A stretch of 64,000 nt of DNA from Okeania sp. SIO3I5 (GCF_010672085.1 NZ_JAAHHT010000017.1:84965-148964), one strand, 5' to 3'; counted from the stretch's first letter, positions 7,659-16,236 are shown. Notes: generated by a model not told the origin, from the letters alone. Made by a program: numbers and translations.

Positions 7659-9086
7659 TTATGCTTTTGGGATATCAAGGTCACTAATTGCATCTATTTG
7701 TCCTTCACTAAACCCGTGGTACTTTAATTTTTGTGCGTTGCCAGGCCACAAGTCATTGTTGATATCTTCCCACCGGCAAATATAGGATGTGCCGTCTAAA
7801 ACCTCCATAACCATCTCTTTACCCCTCTTCTCAAATTTCAAGGTTAGGGTAGGATTGATTTTTGCCACCTCACTGGCAGCTAACTCTAGTAATGGTGTCG
7901 GAACTACTTCTACTTCTTTAGGCTCCGGTGTAGGTTCAGTTTCAGAACTGAAACTGAGTTCCATTTGCTGTACCTCTACGCTTGGCTTTGATGGCTCGGA
8001 GTTTGGTTTGTTTCCATTCGGTGTACCAGTCTGGGGCTTTGGGGCGGGTGCTACTCCTGTGAAAGTATTGGCTGCTATTTCCGGTTCTGAGATGATTTTC
8101 TCTAACTGCTCTCGTTCCTCTGGGGATAATGGTTGATGCTTTGCTGGCCTTAAATCAGATTTGTCGCAAATTATCGCTTCTCCTTCTACTAAGATTGCCC
8201 GTTTGTCTTCCCCTTGAATCAGTTCGCCGTGTAGGTAATATCCTAGATAAGTTGCCTTGCGCTTAATTTTGGTACCAGGTTCAGTATACTGGAATCGGTG
8301 GCCTAATGTTGCTGGTGCTTTTTTTAAGTTGCTTGCTACTCCTAGACACTGGAGATAATTGCGTTCCGGGATAGTGCAAAGCTCCCATAATTCTTTGGTT
8401 TTTGCCTCTCCGATTTCTGCCTTGAATGATTCTAGTTCGGTGCGGGTTCGCTTGGAGACTAACTCGGAATGTAAGACCAATAGTTCCTCTGTTGAGTCTG
8501 TAGCAGGTTCTGGGTTTTGAGGAGTATTAGTTTCTAAAGCTTGGCTAGGTTTGGTTAAATTTTCTGATTTTGACTCTGAGCTAGTGGTCATTTTTTCTGT
8601 GAATTTTTGTTGATTTCTTTCTAATATTTTATTAAATTCTTCATTCAGCTTGGCTATTTCTGCTGCCTCACTAGAGCATGGCGATTCAATTTTTTCTTCA
8701 GTTTGGGAGGTGGGTTGAGGTGGTGTTTCGCCATGCAATGAATCGTAGGCTTCGAGTTCCTCTGGACTATAGTTGGATTGTGCCTCTGTTTGTTGCTGTT
8801 TGAGATTTTCCTGCTCTTCCATCTCAGCGATCGCCTCTTCTCCCATAATTTCAATTTTCACGGGAGCCGGTTTTGGTTCTGGTTCTTTGTACTTGAGGCG
8901 ATCGCTTACGACTGATTGATAGTCTGGGTGTTGTTCCAATAAAGTCTCAAGTTCTAATATTGTTGTCTGAAATTTTGAATCAATTTTTTTTAGGTCAGTT
9001 AGCCGGGACGTTGCTTGTTCTAACTGATTTTTCAAAATCGAAACTAATTGTTCCTGGTTGTGGATTTCTTCGGATTTTAGTAACAT
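7659..9086 (-). CDS. Large accessory protein with N-terminal coiled coil and C-terminal conserved domain, 475 aa
   Basis: Residues 1-75 form a coiled coil (EEIHNQEQLVSILKNQLEQA). Residues about 80-210 are Glu/Gln/Pro-rich and likely disordered. Residues about 215-300 form a compact region (ATLGHRFQYTEPGTKIKRKA, GYYLHGELIQGEDKRAILVE). A second low-complexity linker leads to a C-terminal domain at about 395-470 (LKFEKRGKEMVMEVLDGTSY) shared with the broken gene at 971-2124. The N-terminus is also shared, so the two are paralogues with different middles. No enzymatic motif is visible. It is transcribed away from the small regulator-like gene at 9300 across a region with an inverted repeat. It may be a structural or DNA-associated protein of the element. 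Confidence 0.7.
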   Translation of the reverse strand: MLLKSEEIHNQEQLVSILKNQLEQATSRLTDLKKIDSKFQTTILELETLLEQHPDYQSVVSDRLKYKEPEPKPAPVKIEIMGEEAIAEMEEQENLKQQQTEAQSNYSPEELEAYDSLHGETPPQPTSQTEEKIESPCSSEAAEIAKLNEEFNKILERNQQKFTEKMTTSSESKSENLTKPSQALETNTPQNPEPATDSTEELLVLHSELVSKRTRTELESFKAEIGEAKTKELWELCTIPERNYLQCLGVASNLKKAPATLGHRFQYTEPGTKIKRKATYLGYYLHGELIQGEDKRAILVEGEAIICDKSDLRPAKHQPLSPEEREQLEKIISEPEIAANTFTGVAPAPKPQTGTPNGNKPNSEPSKPSVEVQQMELSFSSETEPTPEPKEVEVVPTPLLELAASEVAKINPTLTLKFEKRGKEMVMEVLDGTSYICRWEDINNDLWPGNAQKLKYHGFSEGQIDAISDLDIPKA

Positions 9087-9212
9087 TAGATTTGCCTTGG
9101 TTAATTAAATTGTTGGTTAACTGGGAACTTTGGGACATCATCTGGGCTTTCTCAGGGCGTGATGATGTCCTTTTTTGTTGTCTCAAGCTTTAAGCTTATG
9201 TAGATAATAGCG

Positions 9213-9262
9213 AGTTAACTTCAAATCGTAAAGGGTAAAACATGGGAATTTTGAAGTTAACT
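9213..9262. promoter_or_regulatory. Operator-like inverted repeat in a divergent promoter region
   Basis: Arms AGTTAACTTCAAA (9213-9225) and TTTGAAGTTAACT (9250-9262) are perfect inverted copies with a 24-base spacer, each containing the palindrome GTTAAC. They lie between the divergent genes starting at 9086 and 9300. A protein made from one of these genes could bind here. It could also be part of a replication or transfer site. Confidence 0.5.
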
Positions 9263-9299
9263 TGTTATAGTAAAGGTGGACATCTGTTGGTCAACTAGC

Positions 9300-9578
9300 A
9301 TGGCTAAATCAAAAACCAAAAACAAAAAATATCCAACGCCAGGCAATCCTGGACTAAATAAATATTATTTTCAAGCTAAAAATCCGGAAAAGGCTAAAAA
9401 TAAATTACTTGCTGTGAAAGTTGATGAGGATACGTTAGGCAATATCAAAAATCTTCCCAATTGGCAGGACAAAGTAAGAGCAAAATTGGATGAACTTTTG
9501 CAGGAGGAAAGGGCGATCGCTCTCACAGAAACATATTCTATAGGTGTTGGGGTGGGTGGTTCTGCTAGTGGCGAGTAA
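9300..9578 (+). CDS. Small basic protein, possibly a ribbon-helix-helix regulator
   Basis: Starts at ATG 9300 (MAKSKTKNKKYPTPGNPGLN). The longer frame from 9276 lacks support. The N-terminal 30 residues are strongly basic. The middle KLLAVKVDEDTLGNIKNLP followed by a helix (WQDKVRAKLDELLQEE) resembles the strand-helix-helix order of CopG/RHH proteins, but the match is weak. It stands alone on the plus strand, divergent from the 475-aa gene, with a perfect inverted repeat just upstream, which suits an autoregulating DNA-binding protein. The Gly/Ser-rich tail (VGVGGSASGE) looks unstructured. Confidence 0.55.
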   Translation: MAKSKTKNKKYPTPGNPGLNKYYFQAKNPEKAKNKLLAVKVDEDTLGNIKNLPNWQDKVRAKLDELLQEERAIALTETYSIGVGVGGSASGE

Positions 9579-10200
9579 ATGTGATTCTAGAGTTTAACTT
9601 TCCTGGCGGGAAGTCCCGCGCTCTCCATCCCCCCTAACCCCCCTTTGGAAGCTATGCTTTATAAACATCTTTCTTAACATAAAACTTGACAACATAGACA
9701 AGTTATGTTTAAGTCTTGAATCGGCTTTTTCAGGAGAAAAATGTATTGAATTAGACACGCTTGAGTGAAGACTGTAGAAAGAATTCTTCCTCCCCCTCCT
9801 CCCCATCCTCCCCATCCTCCCCACCCTCCCACAAGGGTTTCAAGAGTTCCTTATAAGGGATAGCTTTGGAAGGGGGGAGGGGAGCGTCGGGATGAAAGCC
9901 AGGGCCAGGATTTGGATACCTTCATAAGCTAAACGTTTATATGCCCTTGACACTTTTAGGAGCATTTTGTTATTATCAATATCAATACAGGGGGAGGACA
10001 TCACCTCTGTCATGCGCAGCGGTCAGGGTTTCCCAGACTGAAGAATCCCGCGTTGTCCCGTAAGGGCAACGTCGGGAGTATGTCAACGCAGAGGGTTGAC
10101 ATTTTTGCCTATAATTGCTAGGTTCAAATTACAACTCAACAGGCTTTTTACAAGCGGGTCGGGTCGGTATTCGCAATACCTCCCCTCCCCTGGCCTCTAA
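9579..10200. other. Intergenic region with low-complexity repeat and an IS605 tail
   Basis: A CCTCCCCAT tandem repeat lies at 9787-9833. From about 10005 a short tnpB-like C-terminus and structured tail follow (annotated separately). I see nothing else that codes. ORFs reading through the repeat (near 9594-9824) are artefacts. Confidence 0.6.
10005..10085 (+). ncRNA. IS605-type tnpB tail with omega-RNA-like hairpin (remnant)
   Basis: The plus strand reads GEDITSVMRSGQGFPD then TGA (10039-10041), the usual ending of cyanobacterial TnpB. It is followed at once by AAGAATCCCG and a hairpin, CCCGCGTTG paired with CAACGTCGGG, then GAGTATGTCAA. This order matches the right end of IS200/IS605 elements, where the omega-RNA scaffold is encoded. 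No tnpB body lies upstream, so this is a solo 3' remnant. A related copy is near 16680. Confidence 0.55.
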
Positions 10201-10518
10201 GTTGGATGTGCAACTCACAGGTTAATAGATCTGGTATATCAGACCAATGTAACGCGTCAAGAGCGACGTGCCGCATTTCATCGCTTAAACATACCCCAGG
10301 ATTATCCCCAACCACGATTCAATATAGGAGATTTGGTTCACACCGACGACGGAGATGATAGAGAGATTGTCGGTATGATTCTGTACAGAAACAAAACTAA
10401 GGCTTGGTGACAATATAAGCTCGATCTGTTCATGGATTCTCCCAACTTCTGGAATAAGCAGGGGAAGTTATTGAATTCTGAGTGGGTTTACGAAGTGATA
10501 TCATGTCCGGTTGAATAA
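10201..10518 (+). pseudogene. Small hypothetical protein, one in-frame TGA, 3' end in a MITE
   Basis: The open frame reads RQERRAAFHRLNIPQDYPQP, FNIGDLVHTDDGDDREIVGM, ILYRNKTKAW-stop-QYKLDLF, then FWNKQGKLLNSEWVYE. The single TGA is at 10408-10410. The sequence is clearly protein-like on both sides. No good start codon is visible, so the 5' end may be lost. The last codons (ISCPVE) belong to the left arm of a MITE-like element at 10498-10610. No family is recognised. Confidence 0.55.
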
Positions 10519-10610
10519 TTATAAATAAGGAGGGAGGAGTCAGGAGTCAGGAGGGTTTCTTCCAGTTGTCACTTAACTCTATACACAAACGATGCTACCG
10601 GACATGATAT
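10498..10610. repeat. MITE-like element with ATATCATGTCCGGT ends
   Basis: The terminal inverted repeats are ATATCATGTCCGGT and ACCGGACATGATAT, an exact 14-base match. It overlaps the 3' end of the broken small gene before it, so it probably inserted into or next to that gene. It includes GGAGTCAGGAGTCAGGAG direct repeats. Confidence 0.8.
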
Positions 10611-10665
10611 GAGTCCTTCCTCGGATTCCTATAAAGAGTATCAACTGACTGAGCTTTGACTTTAT

Positions 10666-10691
10666 AGTTAGGGAGAAGTTTCTCCCTAACT
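10666..10691. terminator. Hairpin AGTTAGGGAG/CTCCCTAACT, copy 1
   Basis: A perfect 10-bp stem followed by ATTTTGTTG. About 70 bases including the flanks recur near 11600-11680, and the bare hairpin recurs at 11829-11853. It may act as a terminator, but the repetition suggests a mobile palindrome. Confidence 0.55.
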
Positions 10692-10800
10692 ATTTTGTTG
10701 AATTTTATGGGGAGTAGGGGAGCGTCTTTGCGTAAGTCCTAAAATATTAAAAACTTTGATAGTGAATTGGCATAGCATCAATACGTTGAGGAATAGCTTC

Positions 10801-11342
10801 TCAACCTAATTTTTGCTGTACTTCTCTTACCTTTAACCCAGGAGCTTGCAGTCTTTCATAAGTTCCACAAGGCAGAATATCCATTTCTTCCAATCGAAGA
10901 CTCATTGCTTGCACGGATACGCCATAGTAATGAGCCAAAGTGAATAAATCAGTTGGTGTAAACTTTTCGTCTTGGTTGTTACGATAAATATTGTTAAACT
11001 GCTTTAGTAAACTACTTGTTGGCACCAAAAAATACTTAGGAAAAGCTTGAGCTAATTTGGTTGTTATTGTACCGAGTTAGTTGATTGCAGCTTGTCTTGG
11101 TACTCGAATAAAATGCAAATACCCAGAAGCCATAGACCAACGTCTTTTTTCTTCAGGATGATTTGCATTAACTGCCATACAACTACCAAGGTTTTTTTCG
11201 TAAATGTACATTTGGTTAATATTTGATGGCATCTTCAAGTAGAAAATATGCACTCCGACATTTTGCCCTAAAACATCTCTAAGTATAGGAATAGGTTTAT
11301 CTCCAAGCTTTAGTCGCTCACGTTCTTTGTATTTAGTTGGCC
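10801..11342 (-). pseudogene. ImmA/IrrE-type metallopeptidase, degraded
   Basis: Two minus-strand pieces read as one family. The N-terminal piece (YKERERLKLGDKPIPILRDV, IFYLKMPSNINQMYIYEKNL, VNANHPEEKRRWSMASGYLH) ends at a stop near 11078. The C-terminal piece (FPKYFLVPTSSLLKQFNN, TPTDLFTLAHYYGVSVQAMS, LEEMDILPCGTYERL) follows. In working ImmA/IrrE proteins the segment after RRW is LAHEYGH, the zinc site. Here it reads MASGYLH, so the active site is lost. ImmA-type proteases relieve repressors of integrated elements, which fits the setting. The 5' end stops at an inverted repeat near 11341, and no HTH part is seen. Confidence 0.75.
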
Positions 11343-11380
11343 GACGCTACAACACTTTGGCGAGTAAAGTGGTGTCGGCT
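11341..11380. repeat. Imperfect palindrome at the 5' edge of the ImmA-like pseudogene
   Basis: Arms GCCGACGCTACAACACTTT and AAAGTGGTGTCGGC flank a short loop. It marks where recognisable ImmA-like coding stops, so it may be part of an inserted element. Confidence 0.5.
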
Positions 11381-11943
11381 TTTGTCATTTCTAGCGAACT
11401 GCTTCCAACATTTCGCTAGATACTTCTTAATTATATAAGATATTTCTTAATTGCTTGCGCCACAGAATCAAGGAAAAATCAGACATTGTATATTGACTAT
11501 GCAACAAGATTTGATTCTAGCTTGACATCTAAAAGCCAAAATCATCAAGATTACGAGGATTTAGAGGCCGAACAGCATTTACAAGACTAGATAGGATTCG
11601 TTCATCGACCGAGTTTTGATTTTATAGTTAGGGAGCTAATCTCCCTAACTATTTTGTTGGATTTTATAGGGAGTAGGGGGGGGTTGGTTGGAGAGCAAGA
11701 GAGCAGAAGGGGTAAAAGCTTACCAGAAATTCCCAACAAATGTTTAACCGGTTCTTGATAGGAAAACCTAGAAAAACCTAGGAAAACCCAGGAAAACCTA
11801 GGCTAGTTCCTCTAGTAGAAAATCTCGTAGTTAGGGAGCTAATCTCCCTAACTTTTCAATAGAAATTTAATTACGATTTAGCCATGCAATCAATCAGAAA
11901 GGCTAGAATCTCGAAAGAACTAGCTTAAGCGGAAGTAGCGCCA
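11381..11943. other. Intergenic region with repeat hairpins
   Basis: Contains copies 2 and 3 of the AGTTAGGGAG hairpin (11626-11650 and 11829-11853) and a short tandem array, GGAAAACCTA, at 11758-11800. Copy 2 shares about 70 bases of flank with copy 1, ending GGGAGTAGGGG. I see no gene. Confidence 0.6.
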
Positions 11944-12231
11944 ATGATGGGGATGGATGTTCCTTACTATTTCAGGTTCGAGAATGATTGGTATATTTAC
12001 GACCAAGCGACATTAAACAGGGTCAAGAAAATACTCGGTGTTGAAGTTAAACTGATAGAAATCACTCAGCATCAGTATTTCAAATCTTTTTCTGACTACG
12101 ACTTCAGCCAGAAATTGTACTTTTTCAAAGTTGAAGGAATTAAAAAATCTTCAGATTATTTTGACTCGTGGATTGTCATGCAAAATTATATTGAAGGTGT
12201 GATTGATGGGCTGATTGGCACCTTGTTCTGA
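11944..12231 (+). CDS. Hypothetical protein, 95 aa
   Basis: Starts at one of three close ATG codons. The longest form is MMGMDVPYYFRFENDWYIYD. The protein is rich in Tyr/Phe and has alternating strands (NRVKKILGVEVKLIEI) and a hydrophobic C-terminal helix (VIDGLIGTLF). No family is recognised. It stands alone, upstream of the large palindromic repeat array, and lacks a strong ribosome site. Confidence 0.45.
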   Translation: MMGMDVPYYFRFENDWYIYDQATLNRVKKILGVEVKLIEITQHQYFKSFSDYDFSQKLYFFKVEGIKKSSDYFDSWIVMQNYIEGVIDGLIGTLF

Positions 12232-12261
12232 GCGGGGAGAAATTGTTACAGTCAAATTAGG

Positions 12262-13345
12262 GAACGAATTAATTATTTGACATCATCCGTGCATCCGTGG
12301 CAAAATTCGTGTCTAGCTCTTTTTAATTTTAGGGAAACTCCAGAAATTTTGCCGTCACGCACCTTATTGAAGTCAGAAGTTTGAAGTCAGAAGAGTAAAG
12401 TTAAATTCTTGTTGTGACTAATCTTTTGGATGGTGAGTAATTTATATCGAACGCTCGATATATTTTATTCGACTCTAGGAGAAAAACGTAAAACTGAGTG
12501 TGGCGATCGCGCTGTGAGATAATCATGATCATTTTCCATCATCGTTGCTAGACACAGATTCGGGCACGGATCAACGGATTAATGATTTGGCAGCATCCGT
12601 GCATCCGTGGCAAAATCCTTGTCGAGCAACATCAAGGGGTTCGGGTTTGGAGACCAAATCCCTACGGTTTCTAATTGTTTAGGGGCGATCGCTTTGTGAG
12701 ATAATCATGATCATTTTCCATCATCATTGCTAGACACAGATTCGGGCACGGATCAACGGATTAATGATTTGGCATCATTCCTGCATCCGTGGCAAAATTC
12801 GTGTCGAGCAACATCAAGGGGTTCGGGTTTGGAGACCAAACCCCTACGCTTTCTAATTGTTTAGGGACGGGGCGATCGCTCTGTGAGATAATCATGATCA
12901 TTTTCCATCATCGTTGCTAGACACAGATTCGGGCACGGATCAACGGATTAATGATTTGACATCATCCGTGCATCCGTGGCAAAATCCTTGTCGAGCAACA
13001 TCAAGGGGTTCGGGTTTGGAGACCAAACCCCTACGGTTTCTGCTGGTTTAGGGGCGATCGCTCTGTGAGATAATCATGATCATTTTCCATCATCCCTGCT
13101 AGACACAGATTCGGGCACGGATCAACGGATTAATTATTTGCCATCATCCGTGCATCCGTGGCAAAATTCGTGTCTAGCTCTTTTTCAGTTATCAGTTATC
13201 AGTTATCAGTTATCAGTTATTCAGTTATTCAGTTATCATCGTCCGTACTAGACACAGATTCGGGCACGGATCAACGGATTAATTATTTGACATCATCCGT
13301 GCATCCGTGGCAAAATCCGTGTCTAGCTCTTTTCAATTTTCGGGA
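12262..13345. repeat. Tandem array of ~183-bp palindromic units
   Basis: The unit begins CTAGACACAGATTCGGGCAC and repeats at 12547, 12729, 12915 and 13098, spacings of 182, 186 and 183 bases, with a shorter copy at 13246 and a partial one at the left edge. Within each unit, CTAGACACAGATT with CACGGATCAACGGAT is mirrored by ATCCGTGCATCCGTGGC and AATCCGTGTCTAG, so each can form a long hairpin. The rest holds GGTTTGGAGACCAAACCCCT, GCGATCGC and AATCATGATCATTT. The same half-unit has expanded inside recJ (51497-51880). ATCAGTT microrepeats sit at 13185-13235. Confidence 0.9.
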
Positions 13346-13552
13346 AACTCTAGAAATTTTGCCGTCACGCACCTTTTTTTGAGATGGTAGATAATTTGAC
13401 GGTGCGTTACGGCGCCATGTAATCTTTGAGAGTTCAACCATAATTTGTGGTAAGCGCCTAACGCACCCTACTAAACCTACTCTGGGATTGCTTCGTTCCA
13501 CTCCGTTCCACTCGCAATGACTTGACGGTAATTAAGCTGAAACCCTTAGATG

Positions 13553-15991
13553 TTAAACTCTACAAGTCTCTACGCGAGAGAAGAGAACCTCCATAAAACC
13601 AAATACTTTTCTTTTCTCCAGTATTAACGGGAGATGCCCCACAAAATGCGTACTTATGTCCCATTCTATGTCATCATGCCATTTCCCCTCTTTGCACCAT
13701 CCTATTTCCTTTCCAAACCTTTCCCATATTTCGGCATTATACTCTTTTGTACCACCCAAACCCTGATAAATTTGCTTCTGAACAGAAAAGCCAAACTTAC
13801 CATTACTATATCTTACCCACAGTTGGTCTATTTTACGGAGGTCTTCACAAGGAAAATTTTCTAGTTCTGTAAAGGTAAGATATTCACGCTCTTCCTTTCC
13901 CGCAGTTTGTAACATTACTCGCCAAGTTTCCCGATCAGCTTCTTGCCACTGTTGATTTTTTAAATAATTTTCGAGTTGCCTAAAGCGCACATTCCTAATA
14001 TCAGAACTTACCTTTTTAAATACTCGCAAGGTTTCCCGATCAGCTTCTTGCCACTGTTGATTTTTTAAATAATTTTCGAGTTGCCTCAAACGCACATCCT
14101 GAACATAAGAACTTAGCTGTTTCACTTCTGCTTCAAAGTCTGGATCAACTTGCCGAGGATATTCTCTCCAGCAGTTATAGGCAAGATCCGCTGCTTTTTG
14201 ACTGCCATCCTGCAATAACTCATAAACAAACCGACTAAAATGAATAGGTTTTAGTTGTGCTGTACAAAGAATAATAGTTTCCCGCCACCAAGACTTATCC
14301 CAGTTTTCTATCAACAAATCTTCCTGCTGTTTTTCCTTAATTTCAACTGCAGCTAAATATCCCTGAAAACTCAAATGAGCAAATTCATAATCCCAGTCGC
14401 GCTTAACCAATAATTCGCTCACTTCCTCAACTTGCTGCAAAAAATTTTTCGGAGCGATCGCCTCACCTAAATTACCAATATAAGTCTTCAATTGTGACAA
14501 AAGCTCTTTCTTATTAATTTGAGACTGATTAGATTGAACCATATACAGAGCTAATTCTTGTAAAACCTTTTTGCCATCCTCACGGTTTAGCAACATCTCA
14601 ATTTTTTTCACCAGAGGGCGATCGCCAAGCTGCATCCGGCATATTTCTGCATACAAATCTATTCTACGTTTAGGAAGTTCTTCACCAGAATAAGAACTGT
14701 GCAATTTAACAATAATGTTCAGCAATAGAGGATTTTTCGATAGATCGCTCAATTCCGAACTTTCTTGTAACTGAGCCACTAAATTATTTGCTTGGCGATC
14801 GGCTTCCTGCTTGACTGATGGGTTATTCGGTTCCACGCTCCGATGACGTTCTAGACTCACATACCAACTCTGAATAAATCTTTCTTGTTGTGACTCACTC
14901 AGAGGTTTAACAAATAGAGAATTAAGTTTGCTATCTCTTGCATAACTACGATATCCACTAGGGCGAGAAGTAACAATAAAAAAACATGAGTAATAATCTT
15001 TTATAGCTTTTTTTATCCACTCCATCACCGCATCTCGCCACTCCTCCTTCACCTCATCAAGTCCATCCAGCATCACCAGCATCTTACCAGTCTGGAGTTG
15101 ATTTTTCACCCACTTCGGCGGTAACTTCAGAGTTTTTCGTTTTGGCAAATTAGGGATGTGAAACTCTTCAATTAAAGTAAGTAAATCTATTTGTTTACCA
15201 TCAGCAGTCGAAATAATTTGGTTTTGGCAACGTCGCAAATAAAGTAAAACAGGAATTAGATCGGGTGCATTCCGAATATTTCTAGTTTTGCTTGCGTAAC
15301 TATAGGCAATGTGCCGTAGTAGAGTTGTTTTTCCATAACCTCCCCATGCTTGAATTACTAAATGACGGTATCCAGGGTTTCTCTTCCCGTTGCCAAGGAC
15401 ATCCCAAATTTTTAAGCCTTCATCTTTTAGGAGCCTTTTAATAATCTCCTTATCCCATTTGAACCCAGGAAGTCCCGGTAAATCTTCACCATCAGCCCCT
15501 CGAAAAAAATCACCGCTCAAACCTAACGGTACAAACACATCTTTCAGTAACGGTTTGAAAGTTTTAGCCACACCTTCAGTCGTATAATGGAGGCAGTCAT
15601 TTTTCTGATATTCCAAATATTTATTTTTTGTCCCTGCTAGCTGCCAACGCATAGTTTCATCCAGCTTGTTCAGGAACGTCATTAGAGAGTTAGCATCATT
15701 TTTGCCTCGTTCCTGATAAACTGCTCCAAGTTGTGTGAGAAAGCCTTCATTATATCTTGCCCAAACAACAGTGACGATAGTAACAGGAAAAGTAATTAAA
15801 GCATTCACCCATTCTTGGTTGAGCAAAAAAGAGAACAACAAACCACCACTACCCCCCAATGGCATCCACTGGATAAAAGCCTGGGTTGTACCAGATACAA
15901 ATTTTTGAGCAATTTTCCGTTCAGCTTCTACAGAAGGGGTTTGTGGTTGAGAAGGTTCCTGAGTCTCGTTTTGTTTTTCGTTGTCAGACAT
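13553..15991 (-). CDS. NACHT ATPase with C-terminal GUN4 domain (NLR-like), 812 aa
   Basis: Residues about 35-78 hold two hydrophobic segments (likely membrane helices). The NACHT core follows, with Walker A GGYGKTTLLR (217-226), Walker B MLVMLDGLDEV (304-314) and a sensor IVTSRP (339-344). A helical stretch ends near 640. The C-terminal part is a GUN4 domain: QWQEADRETWRVM, FPCEDLRKIDQLWVRYSNGK, FGFSVQKQIY and a late GHLP. GUN4 binds porphyrins and stimulates Mg-chelatase in chlorophyll synthesis. NACHT proteins are signal-transducing ATPases, many of them anti-phage. The segment RQLENYLKNQQWQEADRET occurs twice, so the start of GUN4 is duplicated. ATG 15991 is clear. It stands alone between repeat-rich regions. 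A tetrapyrrole-sensing or phage-sensing role is inference. Confidence 0.88.
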   Translation of the reverse strand: MSDNEKQNETQEPSQPQTPSVEAERKIAQKFVSGTTQAFIQWMPLGGSGGLLFSFLLNQEWVNALITFPVTIVTVVWARYNEGFLTQLGAVYQERGKNDANSLMTFLNKLDETMRWQLAGTKNKYLEYQKNDCLHYTTEGVAKTFKPLLKDVFVPLGLSGDFFRGADGEDLPGLPGFKWDKEIIKRLLKDEGLKIWDVLGNGKRNPGYRHLVIQAWGGYGKTTLLRHIAYSYASKTRNIRNAPDLIPVLLYLRRCQNQIISTADGKQIDLLTLIEEFHIPNLPKRKTLKLPPKWVKNQLQTGKMLVMLDGLDEVKEEWRDAVMEWIKKAIKDYYSCFFIVTSRPSGYRSYARDSKLNSLFVKPLSESQQERFIQSWYVSLERHRSVEPNNPSVKQEADRQANNLVAQLQESSELSDLSKNPLLLNIIVKLHSSYSGEELPKRRIDLYAEICRMQLGDRPLVKKIEMLLNREDGKKVLQELALYMVQSNQSQINKKELLSQLKTYIGNLGEAIAPKNFLQQVEEVSELLVKRDWDYEFAHLSFQGYLAAVEIKEKQQEDLLIENWDKSWWRETIILCTAQLKPIHFSRFVYELLQDGSQKAADLAYNCWREYPRQVDPDFEAEVKQLSSYVQDVRLRQLENYLKNQQWQEADRETLRVFKKVSSDIRNVRFRQLENYLKNQQWQEADRETWRVMLQTAGKEEREYLTFTELENFPCEDLRKIDQLWVRYSNGKFGFSVQKQIYQGLGGTKEYNAEIWERFGKEIGWCKEGKWHDDIEWDISTHFVGHLPLILEKRKVFGFMEVLFSRVETCRV

Positions 15992-16088
15992 CCTGATTTT
16001 TATTCCTTTATCTTTTTTATCTACAACTTCACAATAGATTATCCATTTTCCTGAACCGGATGGAAATGTCTACCTTTTTCTAAAAAAC

Positions 16089-16199
16089 AGGACTTACGCA
16101 AAATATTAATTCATACACCATATGTAGGGGCGATTCGCTTGCTCGCCCCTACAGTTCGCTCTTTGCCCCTACGAGATATGGCGCTTCTGCGTAAGTCCT
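16089..16199. repeat. MITE-like element, AGGACTTACGCA family
   Basis: Perfect 12-base terminal inverted repeats, AGGACTTACGCA and TGCGTAAGTCCT, around GTAGGGGCGATTCGC sequence. Other copies are at 16237-16326, 26444-26547, 30904-31003 and 36510-36609, with a lone end near 10730. Confidence 0.9.
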
Positions 16200-16236
16200 A
16201 AAAAAGCTAATACTTTCCCAAAATACTTATCTAATC

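Noticed and set aside
2206-10518. Recoding of TGA as a sense codon in the accessory genes
   Set aside because: Three genes here and one transposase have a lone in-frame TGA, but many genes in the window, rbcL among them, end with TGA, the flanking residues suggest no single amino acid, and one of the other broken genes has TAA. Independent nonsense changes explain it better.
13158-13382. 74-codon plus-strand ORF in the repeat array
   Set aside because: It reads through ATCAGTT microrepeats and a palindromic unit. The coding look comes from the repeats.
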